A DNA stretch of 64,000 nt, from the NCBI GenBank assembly GCA_035508495.1, contig DATJMX010000010.1, forward strand, positions 22,051 through 86,050, given 5' to 3'. This document shows positions 16,800 through 24,532 of this stretch, one piece after another. This stretch comes from Candidatus Binataceae bacterium (GTDB taxonomy: Bacteria; Desulfobacterota; Binatia; Binatales; Binataceae). The first letter of the stretch is position 1. Every line of letters starts with the position of its first letter. The translations under genes were made by a program, and so were the position numbers. The notes under the pieces were generated by a model. The model saw only the letters and a list, made by a program, of their open reading frames with translations. It was not told where the DNA came from and searched no databases.

Positions 16800-17378
16800 T
16801 TACGGTTTCGCCGGGCGCAGTGACGGATCTTTCTTTTTGCGCGGCGAGCGTTTTTTGGCGAGCTCCGGTTTGACGACGCCGTCCTGGTTGCCGCCTTGCA
16901 GGGCTATCACTTCGACGGGAGGGCGTGGTTTGCGGATGGTTGCCACGGTCTCGGCCAGCTCGATCGCGGGATTGGTCCGCGAACTGCCGGCGTCGATATC
17001 GATCACGCGCGCGATATCGCTCATCGAAATGAGGCCGACCAATACGCCCGCATTGTCGACTACCCCGAGGCGATGGATCTTCGCATCGCGCATTCTTTTC
17101 ATCGCGAGCGAGATTGTGTCATCCACTGCGCATACGATGATCTTTTTGCTCATCGAATTCTGAATCGGAATGTGGAAGAGCGGGTGGCCCTGGGTGTACG
17201 CGGCCATCGCGATATCGCGATCCGTGACGACACCGACGAGGTGCCGCTCGAGGTCTACGACCGGCACCCATCCGCAATCGTATTCCCACATTATATGGGC
17301 AGCGTCGTTGAGGGTCGCATGAATGGGGCAACTCCTCACCTCGCTCGTCATTACATCGCCCACCTTTGTCCGAATCAC
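16800..17378 (-). CDS. Tandem CBS-domain protein
   Basis: 192 residues with two CBS motifs: residues 8-60 (VGDVMTSEVRSCPIHATLNDAA, VVDLERHLVGVVTDRDIA) and 70-125 (MSKKIIVCAVDDTISLAMKRM, LVGLISMSDIARV). They form one Bateman module that binds adenine nucleotides. A lysine/arginine/proline-rich tail follows. The GTG start at 17378 has GAGGAGCAGG upstream. The partner is unknown. About 150 bp separates it from the antiporter gene downstream, in which I see no feature. Confidence 0.87.
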   Translation of the reverse strand: MIRTKVGDVMTSEVRSCPIHATLNDAAHIMWEYDCGWVPVVDLERHLVGVVTDRDIAMAAYTQGHPLFHIPIQNSMSKKIIVCAVDDTISLAMKRMRDAKIHRLGVVDNAGVLVGLISMSDIARVIDIDAGSSRTNPAIELAETVATIRKPRPPVEVIALQGGNQDGVVKPELAKKRSPRKKKDPSLRPAKP

Positions 17379-17413
17379 CGTGCCTGCTCCTCGCTTTGAT
17401 GCTGCATAGATTA

Positions 17414-17884
17414 TTACTGATTCCAGGTGCGAAACGGATGCCTGCTCAGGTTGGAATTATAATAGCGCGGGTCGCCGGTTACTTCGCGATCGATCCAGTC
17501 GGGTATCTCGACTGATTCGTTCTCCGACTTGAGCTCGACCTCCGCCACGACGAGACCCTCGTTGTCGCCGCGAAAGCGATCCACTTCCCAGACGTGGCCG
17601 CTCAGCGGGATGCGATAGCGGATCTTGTCGATCGGCTTCACTTCGCTCAGGCGATCGAGGATCTCGCGTGCATCGTCGAGGGGGATTTCGTATTCGTACT
17701 CATCGCGCGAGGCGCCCTTAGTCGCGCCCTTGATCGTAACGAAGCCCTTGTCGCCATATATGCGGACGCGGACCGAGAGAGTGGGGCTCGACGCGAGGTA
17801 CCCCTGACGGATTTCGACGCCCTTGGCGAGCGCGTCGAAGTCGCGCGGCTTCACCAGGAACTTCCGTTCGATTTCCTTCGCCAT
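17414..17884 (-). CDS. CYTH-domain protein (triphosphate tunnel metalloenzyme family)
   Basis: 156 residues. The signature EIERKFLV opens the protein, with RVRIYGDKGFVTIKG, KIRYRIPL and EVDRFRGDNEGLVVAEVEL supplying the alternating acidic and basic residues of the beta-tunnel. The family hydrolyses tripolyphosphate or other triphosphates, or acts as class IV adenylate cyclase. Proteins of this length are most often inorganic triphosphatases. It precedes the CBS gene by 35 bp in the same direction. Confidence 0.9.
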   Translation of the reverse strand: MAKEIERKFLVKPRDFDALAKGVEIRQGYLASSPTLSVRVRIYGDKGFVTIKGATKGASRDEYEYEIPLDDAREILDRLSEVKPIDKIRYRIPLSGHVWEVDRFRGDNEGLVVAEVELKSENESVEIPDWIDREVTGDPRYYNSNLSRHPFRTWNQ

Positions 17885-17999
17885 AGTTCAGACCCTGAGG
17901 CGCAAAGATGTCTCGGGTCAGGTGAAGCTCAGTTTACTGCCTCGAAAGGATGAATCCCAATACCAAACGAACTCTGAAAGAGACGACTAAAGGAAAGTG

Positions 18000-18965
18000 T
18001 CAAACCGCGGCTGATTCCATCCACTTCGGCGTGATTCCGATGCGCCGGGCGGTGTCGAGCACGCGATGCGCCTCGCCGAGATCGGTGAAGGCCACGCCAC
18101 GCACCGGCATCACGGCGAGGTTGACCGGGCATGAGGTCAGGATGTCGTGAGCGAAGCTGCGCTCGGGCGCATCGGCATACAGGCGAGCGACGGCATCGTG
18201 CTCGAACGCGCTGCCGAACAGATGGCGGATGTTCGAGAAGCCGAAGTAGAGCTGCGGCTCCGCCATCATGATGAGACCGATCAGAGTCGAGATGCGCGCC
18301 ACGATGACGCAGCTGTTCCACAAGCTGCCGCGGCGCATCAGGTCGATGGCAGTATCGAGCGGAGGCGTGCCGACGAAGCTTCTGACGGCGCTGATCCTGA
18401 AATCGCCGTTGAAGATCGACGTTCCCGGCTCGATCCATCCGTAAGAAGTCTCGGGCGTGAGTGCCGCCATCCCAAGCATCACGGTCAGCTCGGGGCGTCC
18501 ATCGATGACGTTGAACGCCGCATCGACGTGCCGCATGAACTCGCGCTCGTTGCTGAGATAGTGGTCAGATGGCATCACGACCACACTCGCGTCCGGGGTC
18601 TTCGCCGCAAGCCGCATCAGCGAGTAGAGCAGGGCCGGCGCCGTGCCGCGATTCGACGGCTGCACGACGACATTGCCGTTCGGCATGTCACCCAGCAGCG
18701 GTGCGTAGAACGCCTCGTGCTTGCGCGATACTACCGTCAGCGTGTGCTCGGGCAGGAACGCGAGCGATGCGCGGCGGCGCGTCTGCTCGAGGAGCGTATG
18801 CTCCCCGAGCAGGGCGCAGAACTGCTTGGGAACCTCATGGCCGGTGATGGCACGCGTCAAGGAGGCGAGACGCGTACCATCCCCGCCGGCCATGATAATT
18901 GCGTATCGACGATCGCGATGAGTTGCCTTCCCCGCACTGATATTGATCATGAGGGAGCCCTCCAT
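18000..18965 (-). CDS. Mannose-1-phosphate guanylyltransferase-like nucleotidyltransferase, copy A
   Basis: 321 residues. The N-terminal motif IIMAGGDGTRL and the VPKQF and QPSNRGTAPALLY segments match sugar-1-phosphate guanylyltransferases of the ManC/GMP type, with PSDHYLS as the metal/sugar-phosphate loop. The family makes GDP-mannose from mannose-1-phosphate; the C-terminal isomerase domain of ManC is absent. A close paralogue lies at 34249-35175. Each copy is preceded in the same order by a gene of the same regulator family. No other glycan genes surround this copy, so its pathway role is unclear. Confidence 0.85.
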   Translation of the reverse strand: MEGSLMINISAGKATHRDRRYAIIMAGGDGTRLASLTRAITGHEVPKQFCALLGEHTLLEQTRRRASLAFLPEHTLTVVSRKHEAFYAPLLGDMPNGNVVVQPSNRGTAPALLYSLMRLAAKTPDASVVVMPSDHYLSNEREFMRHVDAAFNVIDGRPELTVMLGMAALTPETSYGWIEPGTSIFNGDFRISAVRSFVGTPPLDTAIDLMRRGSLWNSCVIVARISTLIGLIMMAEPQLYFGFSNIRHLFGSAFEHDAVARLYADAPERSFAHDILTSCPVNLAVMPVRGVAFTDLGEAHRVLDTARRIGITPKWMESAAV

Positions 18966-19020
18966 CCGCCACCGGCCGCGCGAGCACGCATCAGCGATAT
19001 GAACGCGCAGCCTTTCACCG

Positions 19021-19536
19021 CTAGCCCATACGAGCGTTCCCGATGCCCTGGAACATCATTGCGCCGCGCCGCGCGCGCTTGCGTGCCGAGCGTCCGGCGC
19101 GCACCACCTGGCGGCGGCCGACGGAGCGAAGCTGCTTGGTCGGCAGGTCTCGGGGGCTCAGAGTCTTGAGTTGCTTGCGCAGCGTGCCGGGCTCGATACC
19201 CAACACGTCACAAACTGATTCGAACGAGAAAGGAGTGCGACCGGCGTCGCGCGCTTCGAACCAGGCCGACACTTCGTCGAACTGTTCACGATCCGCGCGC
19301 CGGGTCGAGGTCACATTTTTGACGTAACAACGCACTGCATCTTCGAGCACGGCGAATACGAGGCGGGTTTCGCCATCGAGCGATCCTCTGCGCCGTGTCA
19401 GATCGTAGAACTGGACAGGGACGAGGAAGTCAGGTTCGAAGCGCGAGCTGAGCCACGGATCGGGCTGGGTAAGTTCGGAGATGACCGAGTTACCGGCGAA
19501 TCCGCCGCTGAATTTTTCTACTCCCGCGAAGTCCAT
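19021..19536 (-). CDS. Uncharacterised HTH-like EPS regulator, copy A
   Basis: 171 residues. The core TRLVFAVLEDAVRCYVKNV, then FDEVSAWFEARD, FSFESVCDVLGIEPGTLRK and a basic C-terminus are shared with the 158-residue protein at 33758-34234. The FSFExxCxxLGIEPxxLR segment looks like the recognition part of a helix-turn-helix, as in small deltaproteobacterial proteins of unknown function. The gene sits 55 bp upstream of nucleotidyltransferase copy A, and a sigma-54-like promoter lies about 60 bp before its start. DNA binding is inferred, not shown. Confidence 0.6.
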   Translation of the reverse strand: MDFAGVEKFSGGFAGNSVISELTQPDPWLSSRFEPDFLVPVQFYDLTRRRGSLDGETRLVFAVLEDAVRCYVKNVTSTRRADREQFDEVSAWFEARDAGRTPFSFESVCDVLGIEPGTLRKQLKTLSPRDLPTKQLRSVGRRQVVRAGRSARKRARRGAMMFQGIGNARMG

Positions 19537-19597
19537 CGATAGAGGTCTCCTTCACATCATCACTTCCGGCCCTTGTGAAGACCGATTGCGGTTTTTC

Positions 19598-19614
19598 AGC
19601 ACGCTTTGTGCCAA
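19598..19614 (-). promoter_or_regulatory. Candidate sigma-54 promoter for regulator copy A
   Basis: On the minus strand the sequence reads TTGGCACAAAGCGTGCT. The -24 GG and -12 GC are separated by exactly 10 nt, and the -24 element TTGGCAC is a perfect consensus; the -12 element is GTGC instead of TTGC. The predicted start would leave a leader of about 50 nt before the ATG at 19536. Confidence 0.55.
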
Positions 19615-19892
19615 TCGGTGGGTCTTGATGTGAAATCCCTGCAAATGCAGCGATAATTGCGATTTTGATGGTCTTTCAGTCGCTGGCTCCGATTGGCAGC
19701 TTAAAAATCGTGAACAGAAAATAGGCATCTGCTGCCAAAGACAACGATTTCCCGGCCAGATTCGGCGGCTCCATTTCGATCTCATATTGAGACACCGCCC
19801 GAAGCATCAGGTTCTTGCGCAGCATCGGGGTTGATGCCGTCCTCGATCGTTAAATAATTGAAATCAAAGGGATTTCGAGGATCTGACCGCGA

Positions 19893-19908
19893 TGGCTTGT
19901 CGCTTGCT
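19893..19908 (+). promoter_or_regulatory. Weak candidate sigma-54 promoter for the HPF gene
   Basis: TGGCTTGTCGCTTGCT has TGGC and TTGCT with the correct 10-nt GG-to-GC spacing, 77 nt before the HPF start. The -24 half is imperfect. The rest of the 448-bp divergent gap 19537-19984 shows no other gene I can support. Confidence 0.35.
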
Positions 19909-19984
19909 GGACTGATCTGGCGGAGCAATCGTGCGGCCTCGCGAGTTTCATATTCCGAAGCGTCGGCCCGGTTCGACAAGGCAA

Positions 19985-20323
19985 ATGAAGAACCTGTTCT
20001 CGATCAATTCACCGGATTTCATCTTGAACGAGGCCGACCAGAAGGAAATCCGCACGCGTGCTGCGGAACTCGGCCGTTTCTTCGATGGTGTCACTGGATG
20101 CGACGTCGTCCTCGAGGCCTGCGGCTCGCAGCCCAGTCGCCGTGGCGATGCCTATGGCGTCCACATCCGCGTGTCGGTGCCGGGCGATGAGATGGTGGTG
20201 AGCCACCGCGCAAAGCGGGAGCTGCGCGTTGTGATCAAGGAGGCTTTCGACGCGACCGGCAGGTGCCTCAAGGACTATGCGCGTGTGATGCGCGCTGAAA
20301 CGAAATCGGACTGCCAGTCGTGA
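19985..20323 (+). CDS. hpf: Ribosome hibernation promoting factor / RaiA family protein
   Basis: 112 residues, short HPF/YfiA type. It follows the family pattern: ITLNEADQKEIRTRAAELGRFF-like first helix, a VVLEACG strand, YGVHIRVSVPGDEMVVSHRA, and a last helix VIKEAFDATGRCLKDYAR. These proteins bind the 30S decoding region and inactivate ribosomes in stationary phase. The ATG at 19985 has AAGG upstream; an earlier in-frame codon adds only basic residues. The second helix lacks the most conserved lysines, so the call rests on overall pattern. Confidence 0.75.
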   Translation: MKNLFSINSPDFILNEADQKEIRTRAAELGRFFDGVTGCDVVLEACGSQPSRRGDAYGVHIRVSVPGDEMVVSHRAKRELRVVIKEAFDATGRCLKDYARVMRAETKSDCQS

Positions 20324-20474
20324 TTGTGTCGAAGGGACTCAAAGTTCACGATCCGAGCTTCCAGCAAGGTCAGTAAAATCAAGGTAAATTTTATAATTTG
20401 AATAGGCATGGAGTATGCTTCGTCCAAGCACGACGGCGACTACGAGCGCCAACACCACTGAGAAGGTGAAGTCC

Positions 20475-21053
20475 ATGAATGCTGTCCATGTCGAAGAGAG
20501 AACCGATCGTACGACAATGTTGCAGACGCTGCTTGCCAAAGAGCGCGCTGATATTTTGTCACGCCTGAACGAAGTTCGTCCGGCTCGCGAAGATGGCGTC
20601 ACCGGCGACGAAATGGATATCGCTAAATCGATGGCCGAGGTCGAGACCCAGGCTCGTCTTTTGGAGCGCGCCGAGTCCCGCCTGCGCGAGATCGACGCTG
20701 CGCTGAATCGGGTCGAGGCCGGCGAATACGGTATCTGCATGAACTGTGGCGAGGAGATTCCCGTTGCGCGGTTGCGCGTCATCCCGTTCGCCGTCTACTG
20801 CGTCGATTGCCAATCAGAGATCGGCGGTGCGAGCGGAGGCGCTCGCGGTCCGGTTGGACGTTCATTCGGTCGTTTCAACAACGCCGAAGAATCGAGCGCA
20901 TCGGCGGAACATGACACCGACCTGGGCTTGCCAGCCGAAGAAGAGTTGGTCACTGTCCATTCAGACAGCCCTTTCGGCCCCGAGGAAGGCGAGCTTGACC
21001 TTGAAACCCTGCCTCGGCGAAAAAGGGGCAGGCCGCGCAAGAATCCGCTGTAA
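20475..21053 (+). CDS. DksA/TraR-type zinc-finger protein with C-terminal AT-hook
   Basis: 192 residues. A coiled-coil region (residues 15-80) leads into a four-cysteine zinc finger C88-x2-C91 and C109-x2-C112 in EYGICMNCGEEIPVARLRV, typical of DksA-like RNA-polymerase-binding proteins. An acidic linker then leads to the C-terminal RRKRGRPRKNPL, a textbook AT-hook. The ATG at 20475 has GAAGGTGAAG upstream. A perfect -10 box TATAAT at 20392-20397 lies in the AT-rich leader. The AT-hook tail is not part of standard DksA and suggests direct minor-groove binding. Confidence 0.85.
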   Translation: MNAVHVEERTDRTTMLQTLLAKERADILSRLNEVRPAREDGVTGDEMDIAKSMAEVETQARLLERAESRLREIDAALNRVEAGEYGICMNCGEEIPVARLRVIPFAVYCVDCQSEIGGASGGARGPVGRSFGRFNNAEESSASAEHDTDLGLPAEEELVTVHSDSPFGPEEGELDLETLPRRKRGRPRKNPL

Positions 21054-21089
21054 GATTTATCGGCGGCGGAGCGGCGAGGAGAGGCTCCG

Positions 21090-21530
21090 GTGGTATTTCA
21101 CAATATCCTCTGCCCGGTGGACTTCGATGAGCGATCGGGCGCCGCTCTGGAAATGGCCGTAAAGCTGGCCGTTCAGAATCACGCTCGATTACACATCCTC
21201 AATGTGGCTCCAATACCCCTCGGCGCCGGCGAGCTTTCGCCGGTGCCGCTGGATCCTTATCCCGCGATCGAAGAAGCAGCCCGCGTCAATCTCGAAAGAT
21301 TTGCGCGCGAGCGTGTGAGCGGCCGCGTGACGTACGAAACGATGGTGGTCAGCGGTGAACCTGCGACTTACATCCTCAGCGCGATTCGCACGCTGCAGAT
21401 TGATCTGATCGTGATGGGGACGCATTGCCGCAAAGGCGTCGCGCATTTCCTGCTCGGCAGCGTCGCCGAGCGAGTCGTGCGCGAATCTCCGGTGCCGGTG
21501 CTGGCGATTCCTGCGCCGCCCGTCGGATGA
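21090..21530 (+). CDS. Universal stress protein (UspA family)
   Basis: 146 residues, single Usp domain. The first strand and helix read NILCPVDFDERSGAALEMAV. The ATP-binding signature is GTHCRKGVAHFLLGSVAERVV (Gx2Gx9GS type) and the C-terminus SPVPVLAIP. The GTG start follows GAGGAGAGG. It lies 36 bp after the DksA-like gene and is probably co-transcribed with it, fitting a stress-response grouping with HPF upstream. Confidence 0.93.
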   Translation: MVFHNILCPVDFDERSGAALEMAVKLAVQNHARLHILNVAPIPLGAGELSPVPLDPYPAIEEAARVNLERFARERVSGRVTYETMVVSGEPATYILSAIRTLQIDLIVMGTHCRKGVAHFLLGSVAERVVRESPVPVLAIPAPPVG

Positions 21531-21734
21531 CTCCGCGGGCTGTTTGATTCTGCTACGGATCGTCCGAATCCCGGACACTTGCGCCACTTCGATGCCATCG
21601 TCGGACACGTGGTTGCGTCCTTCTACATCGAGCTATCCCTTCTTTCGTGGGCATCTGATTCGATTAGCAGCCCGACACAGACTGACATCCTTGCGGCATA
21701 GCGATTGCTCCCTCGCTTTAGGTACCACATCTGC

Positions 21735-21756
21735 CACAGGTGATCGTTCACCTGTG
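21735..21756 (+). promoter_or_regulatory. Perfect 9-bp inverted repeat in the leader of the REC-PAS gene
   Basis: CACAGGTGA (21735-21743) and TCACCTGTG (21748-21756) flank a 4-nt TCGT loop. It ends 20 bp before the ATG at 21777, just upstream of the likely ribosome site. It could be a leader hairpin or a dimeric repressor operator. The rest of the 21531-21776 gap holds nothing recognisable. Confidence 0.5.
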
Positions 21757-21776
21757 CTAAACCGCGAGGCATAAGA

Positions 21777-22589
21777 ATGGAGCTGCTGCTCGTCGAAGAT
21801 AGTCCCACCGATCGTCTGCTGATGCATAACCGGTTGCGGCGCGCGTTTCCGAAAGCGCACATCGCGATCGCCGACGATGCGCATCAGCTCGCCGACGTTT
21901 TGCGCGGCGAGAATTGCGATGTCGTCGTTACGGACTATTGGCTCGGATGGACCGACGGGCTCTCCGTTCTGCAACGCGTGAAGGAAAGATGGCCGCGCTC
22001 GCGCGTGATTATTCTGACCGGCAATGGCGGTGAGGAAGTCGTCGCCGAGGCATTCAAGTTTGGTCTTTATCATTACCTGCTCAAGCCCGATGGCTTCGAC
22101 AATCTCGTCCAGGTGGTGCGCGCCGCCTATGAGAGCAAGCAGCGCGAAGATCGCAACGAGCTTATGGTTGCATTCGTCGGATCGCTCCCCGACGCTGTTT
22201 ACATCTGTGACGCCAGCGGCGCCGTGCTCAGTTGGAATACCGCCGCGGAGCAGCTCTATGGCTTCGCGCAGGAGTCGATTCTCGGACGCACAGTCGAGAT
22301 CCTGCTGCCGCCGACGATTCGCAACGAAGTATTGAAGCTCCATGAGATGGCGCGCGGCGGGCAACAAATATCGCCGTTGGAGACCCTCGCGCTCAAGGCC
22401 GACGGCTCGACGATCAGCATCGCCCTGACGATCATTCCGATCCGCAGCGGCGCCGACATGATCGGAATCGGATGCATTGCCGCGCCCGTCACCGACGCCG
22501 AGTCGGGAAAGGCGGCATCGCATGCGGTGCTCGATTTGACCGGGCGCGCGCGGCGCCGCTCCGGAGCGGCCGCCGCCACCACCGCCTAG
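21777..22589 (+). CDS. Response regulator with receiver and PAS domains
   Basis: 270 residues. The receiver domain (1-120) has the acidic pair ED at 7-8, phospho-acceptor D53 (VVTDYWLG), the T of ILTGNGG and K in LLKPDG. A PAS domain (about 135-245) follows, with LPDAVYICDASGAVLSWNTAAEQLYGF. No DNA-binding or enzymatic output domain follows, only a short Ala/Arg-rich tail. It is first in a signalling operon with the PAS kinase and a single receiver protein. It may sense a ligand and act as an intermediate in a relay. Confidence 0.88.
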   Translation: MELLLVEDSPTDRLLMHNRLRRAFPKAHIAIADDAHQLADVLRGENCDVVVTDYWLGWTDGLSVLQRVKERWPRSRVIILTGNGGEEVVAEAFKFGLYHYLLKPDGFDNLVQVVRAAYESKQREDRNELMVAFVGSLPDAVYICDASGAVLSWNTAAEQLYGFAQESILGRTVEILLPPTIRNEVLKLHEMARGGQQISPLETLALKADGSTISIALTIIPIRSGADMIGIGCIAAPVTDAESGKAASHAVLDLTGRARRRSGAAAATTA

Positions 22590-22650
22590 CGGCAATCGCA
22601 CTGGCAGTCGCGGCATCGCTGTCCTATCTTCGAGATGCTCATTTTGTTAA

Positions 22651-24030
22651 TTGAGCGTGTTCCGCGTGCTACGCGGAAGATTAGGGACCGCGGTGAATAC
22701 TACCAGCCATGCCCACGTTGGCCGGCCGCAACCTCATCCGGCGCGCCTGGCAATCCGTTATGCGCTGGTAGGCGTCGTATGGGTCATCGGTTCCGAGTTC
22801 CTGCTCGCTGAGCTGCCGCTGCATTCGGCGGTTCTCAATCGGCTATTGTTCGTTAGCGTGACGAGCGTCCTGCTCTTCATCGTCGCGAGCCGTTATGCCC
22901 ATTCGCTGCAGTTTTCGCTGGCTGTGCGCGACGAGGCGATCGCCCGGGGGCGCGCGTATTTCGAATCCAACGTCGAAGGCATTATTACTACCGACACCAA
23001 CGGACTGATTCGGCAGATAAATCTGCGTGGGCAGGAACTGTTCGGCTATCGCGAGATTGAGCTTCTGGGGCAGTCAATCGAGATTCTGCTTCCGGAGCGC
23101 TACCGCCAGCGGCACCCAGGGTTGCGCGAACGATTCTCAGCCGAATCCCGCTCACGTCCGATGGGGCAGGGCAGGGAAATTGCCGCGCGGCGCAGAGACG
23201 GCACCGAGTTTCCCGCGGAGATTTCGCTCAATCGGATGCCGACGCGGCGCGGCGATTTCGTCGTTGCTTTTGTCGCGGATATTACCGAGCGCCGGGCAAT
23301 GGAGCGCGAAGCGCGCCGCAGTGAGACGCTGAACGCGCTCGGATCGGTCGCTGCCGGAATTGCGCATGAGCTGAACAATCCGCTCGCGATTATCGCCTCG
23401 CGGATTGAACTGATGCTGATCGCGGCGCAGGAGCTCCCGGATGATCTGCGCGCCGACCTGGCCGTCTTGCAGCGCAATGTCGAGCGCGCCAGCCGCATCT
23501 CGCACAACCTGCTTTCTCTCGCACGTCAGCGGCCCGGCGATCGGCAGTCGATGGATATGAATGCGGCGATCGAAGACGCGGTCCTGCTGCTGCGCGGCGA
23601 TTCGCGAAGCACGCCGATCGCGTTCGATCTGCGGCTCGATCGCGCGCTGCCGCCGATTCTCGTCGAACAAACCGGTATCGAGCAGGTTCTGATTAACCTG
23701 GTGTCCAATGCGCGCGATGCGGGCGCCACGCGCGTCACGGTCCGCAGCGAAACCGACGCGACGCGGCTCGGTTATCTGCGATTGATCGTGACCGACGATG
23801 GCCACGGTATCGAGGCCGACGCCCTCGATCGGCTCTTCCAGCCGTTCTTTACGACCAAGAGCAAGGGCACGGGTCTGGGATTATGGCTCAGCAAGCGCCT
23901 GGTCGAAGATCACGGTGGCAGCGTCGAGGTCGATTCGAAACCCGGGAAGGGCACGACGTTCACAATCACGCTGCCCACGGTTGAGGCGGGCTTGACGCCG
24001 CTGAGTGACGAGGCCTATGCCGCTAAGTGA
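22651..24030 (+). CDS. Membrane PAS sensor histidine kinase
   Basis: 459 residues from a TTG start. Two membrane helices (about 36-53 and 63-80), one PAS domain (100-215), DHp helix with phospho-acceptor H239 in AAGIAHELNNPLAII, then an ATPase domain with N box LINLVSNARDAGA, DDGHGIE, the FFTTKSKGTGLGL G2 box and GKGTTFTITLP. An alternative GTG start at 22693 is possible. The kinase would phosphorylate the receiver proteins encoded on either side. The upstream gap is 61 bp and the downstream gene overlaps its 3' end. Confidence 0.92.
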   Translation: MSVFRVLRGRLGTAVNTTSHAHVGRPQPHPARLAIRYALVGVVWVIGSEFLLAELPLHSAVLNRLLFVSVTSVLLFIVASRYAHSLQFSLAVRDEAIARGRAYFESNVEGIITTDTNGLIRQINLRGQELFGYREIELLGQSIEILLPERYRQRHPGLRERFSAESRSRPMGQGREIAARRRDGTEFPAEISLNRMPTRRGDFVVAFVADITERRAMEREARRSETLNALGSVAAGIAHELNNPLAIIASRIELMLIAAQELPDDLRADLAVLQRNVERASRISHNLLSLARQRPGDRQSMDMNAAIEDAVLLLRGDSRSTPIAFDLRLDRALPPILVEQTGIEQVLINLVSNARDAGATRVTVRSETDATRLGYLRLIVTDDGHGIEADALDRLFQPFFTTKSKGTGLGLWLSKRLVEDHGGSVEVDSKPGKGTTFTITLPTVEAGLTPLSDEAYAAK

Positions 24031-24424
24031 GCCGAACGATACGCGCCCGCGTATCCTGCTGGTTGACGATGAGCCCGAGCTGGTCGACGCCTACGTGAGG
24101 CTGCTTGGGCGCTCGGGCTTTGAATGCCGCGGCGCGCTCGATCTTGAACGCGCAAACAGTCTGCTCGAAAGCGGCCAGTACGATTTGATGATCACCGACT
24201 TGAGTATGCCGCGTAGCAGCGGCTTGGATATCATTCGCCGCGCGCAGCGCCGTATACCCCTGGTGCCGGTGATCGTGATGACGGGGCATAGCACTCCAGA
24301 CTCGGCCCGGGCGGCAGAGGAAGCGGGTGCCGACGCGTGCCTGCTCAAACCTGTATCGATTGCGGAACTGGTTCGGGTCATCCACGAGACACTGGCGCGC
24401 CATAGCGAGCGTTCGATCAACTAG
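24017..24424 (+). CDS. Single-domain response regulator
   Basis: About 135 residues consisting of one receiver domain: LLVDDEPELVDAYVRLL, phospho-acceptor Asp in LMITDLSMPRSSG, IVMTGHS and LLKPVS. There is no output domain. The start overlaps the kinase stop (ATG at 24017, kinase TGA at 24028-24030; a GTG at 24005 is also possible), so translation is coupled. Likely a phosphate sink, or a partner that acts by protein contact. Confidence 0.9.
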   Translation: MPLSEPNDTRPRILLVDDEPELVDAYVRLLGRSGFECRGALDLERANSLLESGQYDLMITDLSMPRSSGLDIIRRAQRRIPLVPVIVMTGHSTPDSARAAEEAGADACLLKPVSIAELVRVIHETLARHSERSIN

Positions 24425-24532
24425 GCGTCCACTCACTCGAAGCTAAGCTGTCCTCTGTTTCGCGGAACTAAGTTTTGCCCGTGGCCAGGCGGCGTTGAGA
24501 TCTCGTGGCGCGATAAATGCTGGCTGATTGTC

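Noticed and set aside
19782..19979. 65-codon minus-strand frame between the regulator and HPF genes
   Set aside because: TTG start without ribosome site, no recognisable family; lies over the probable HPF promoter region.
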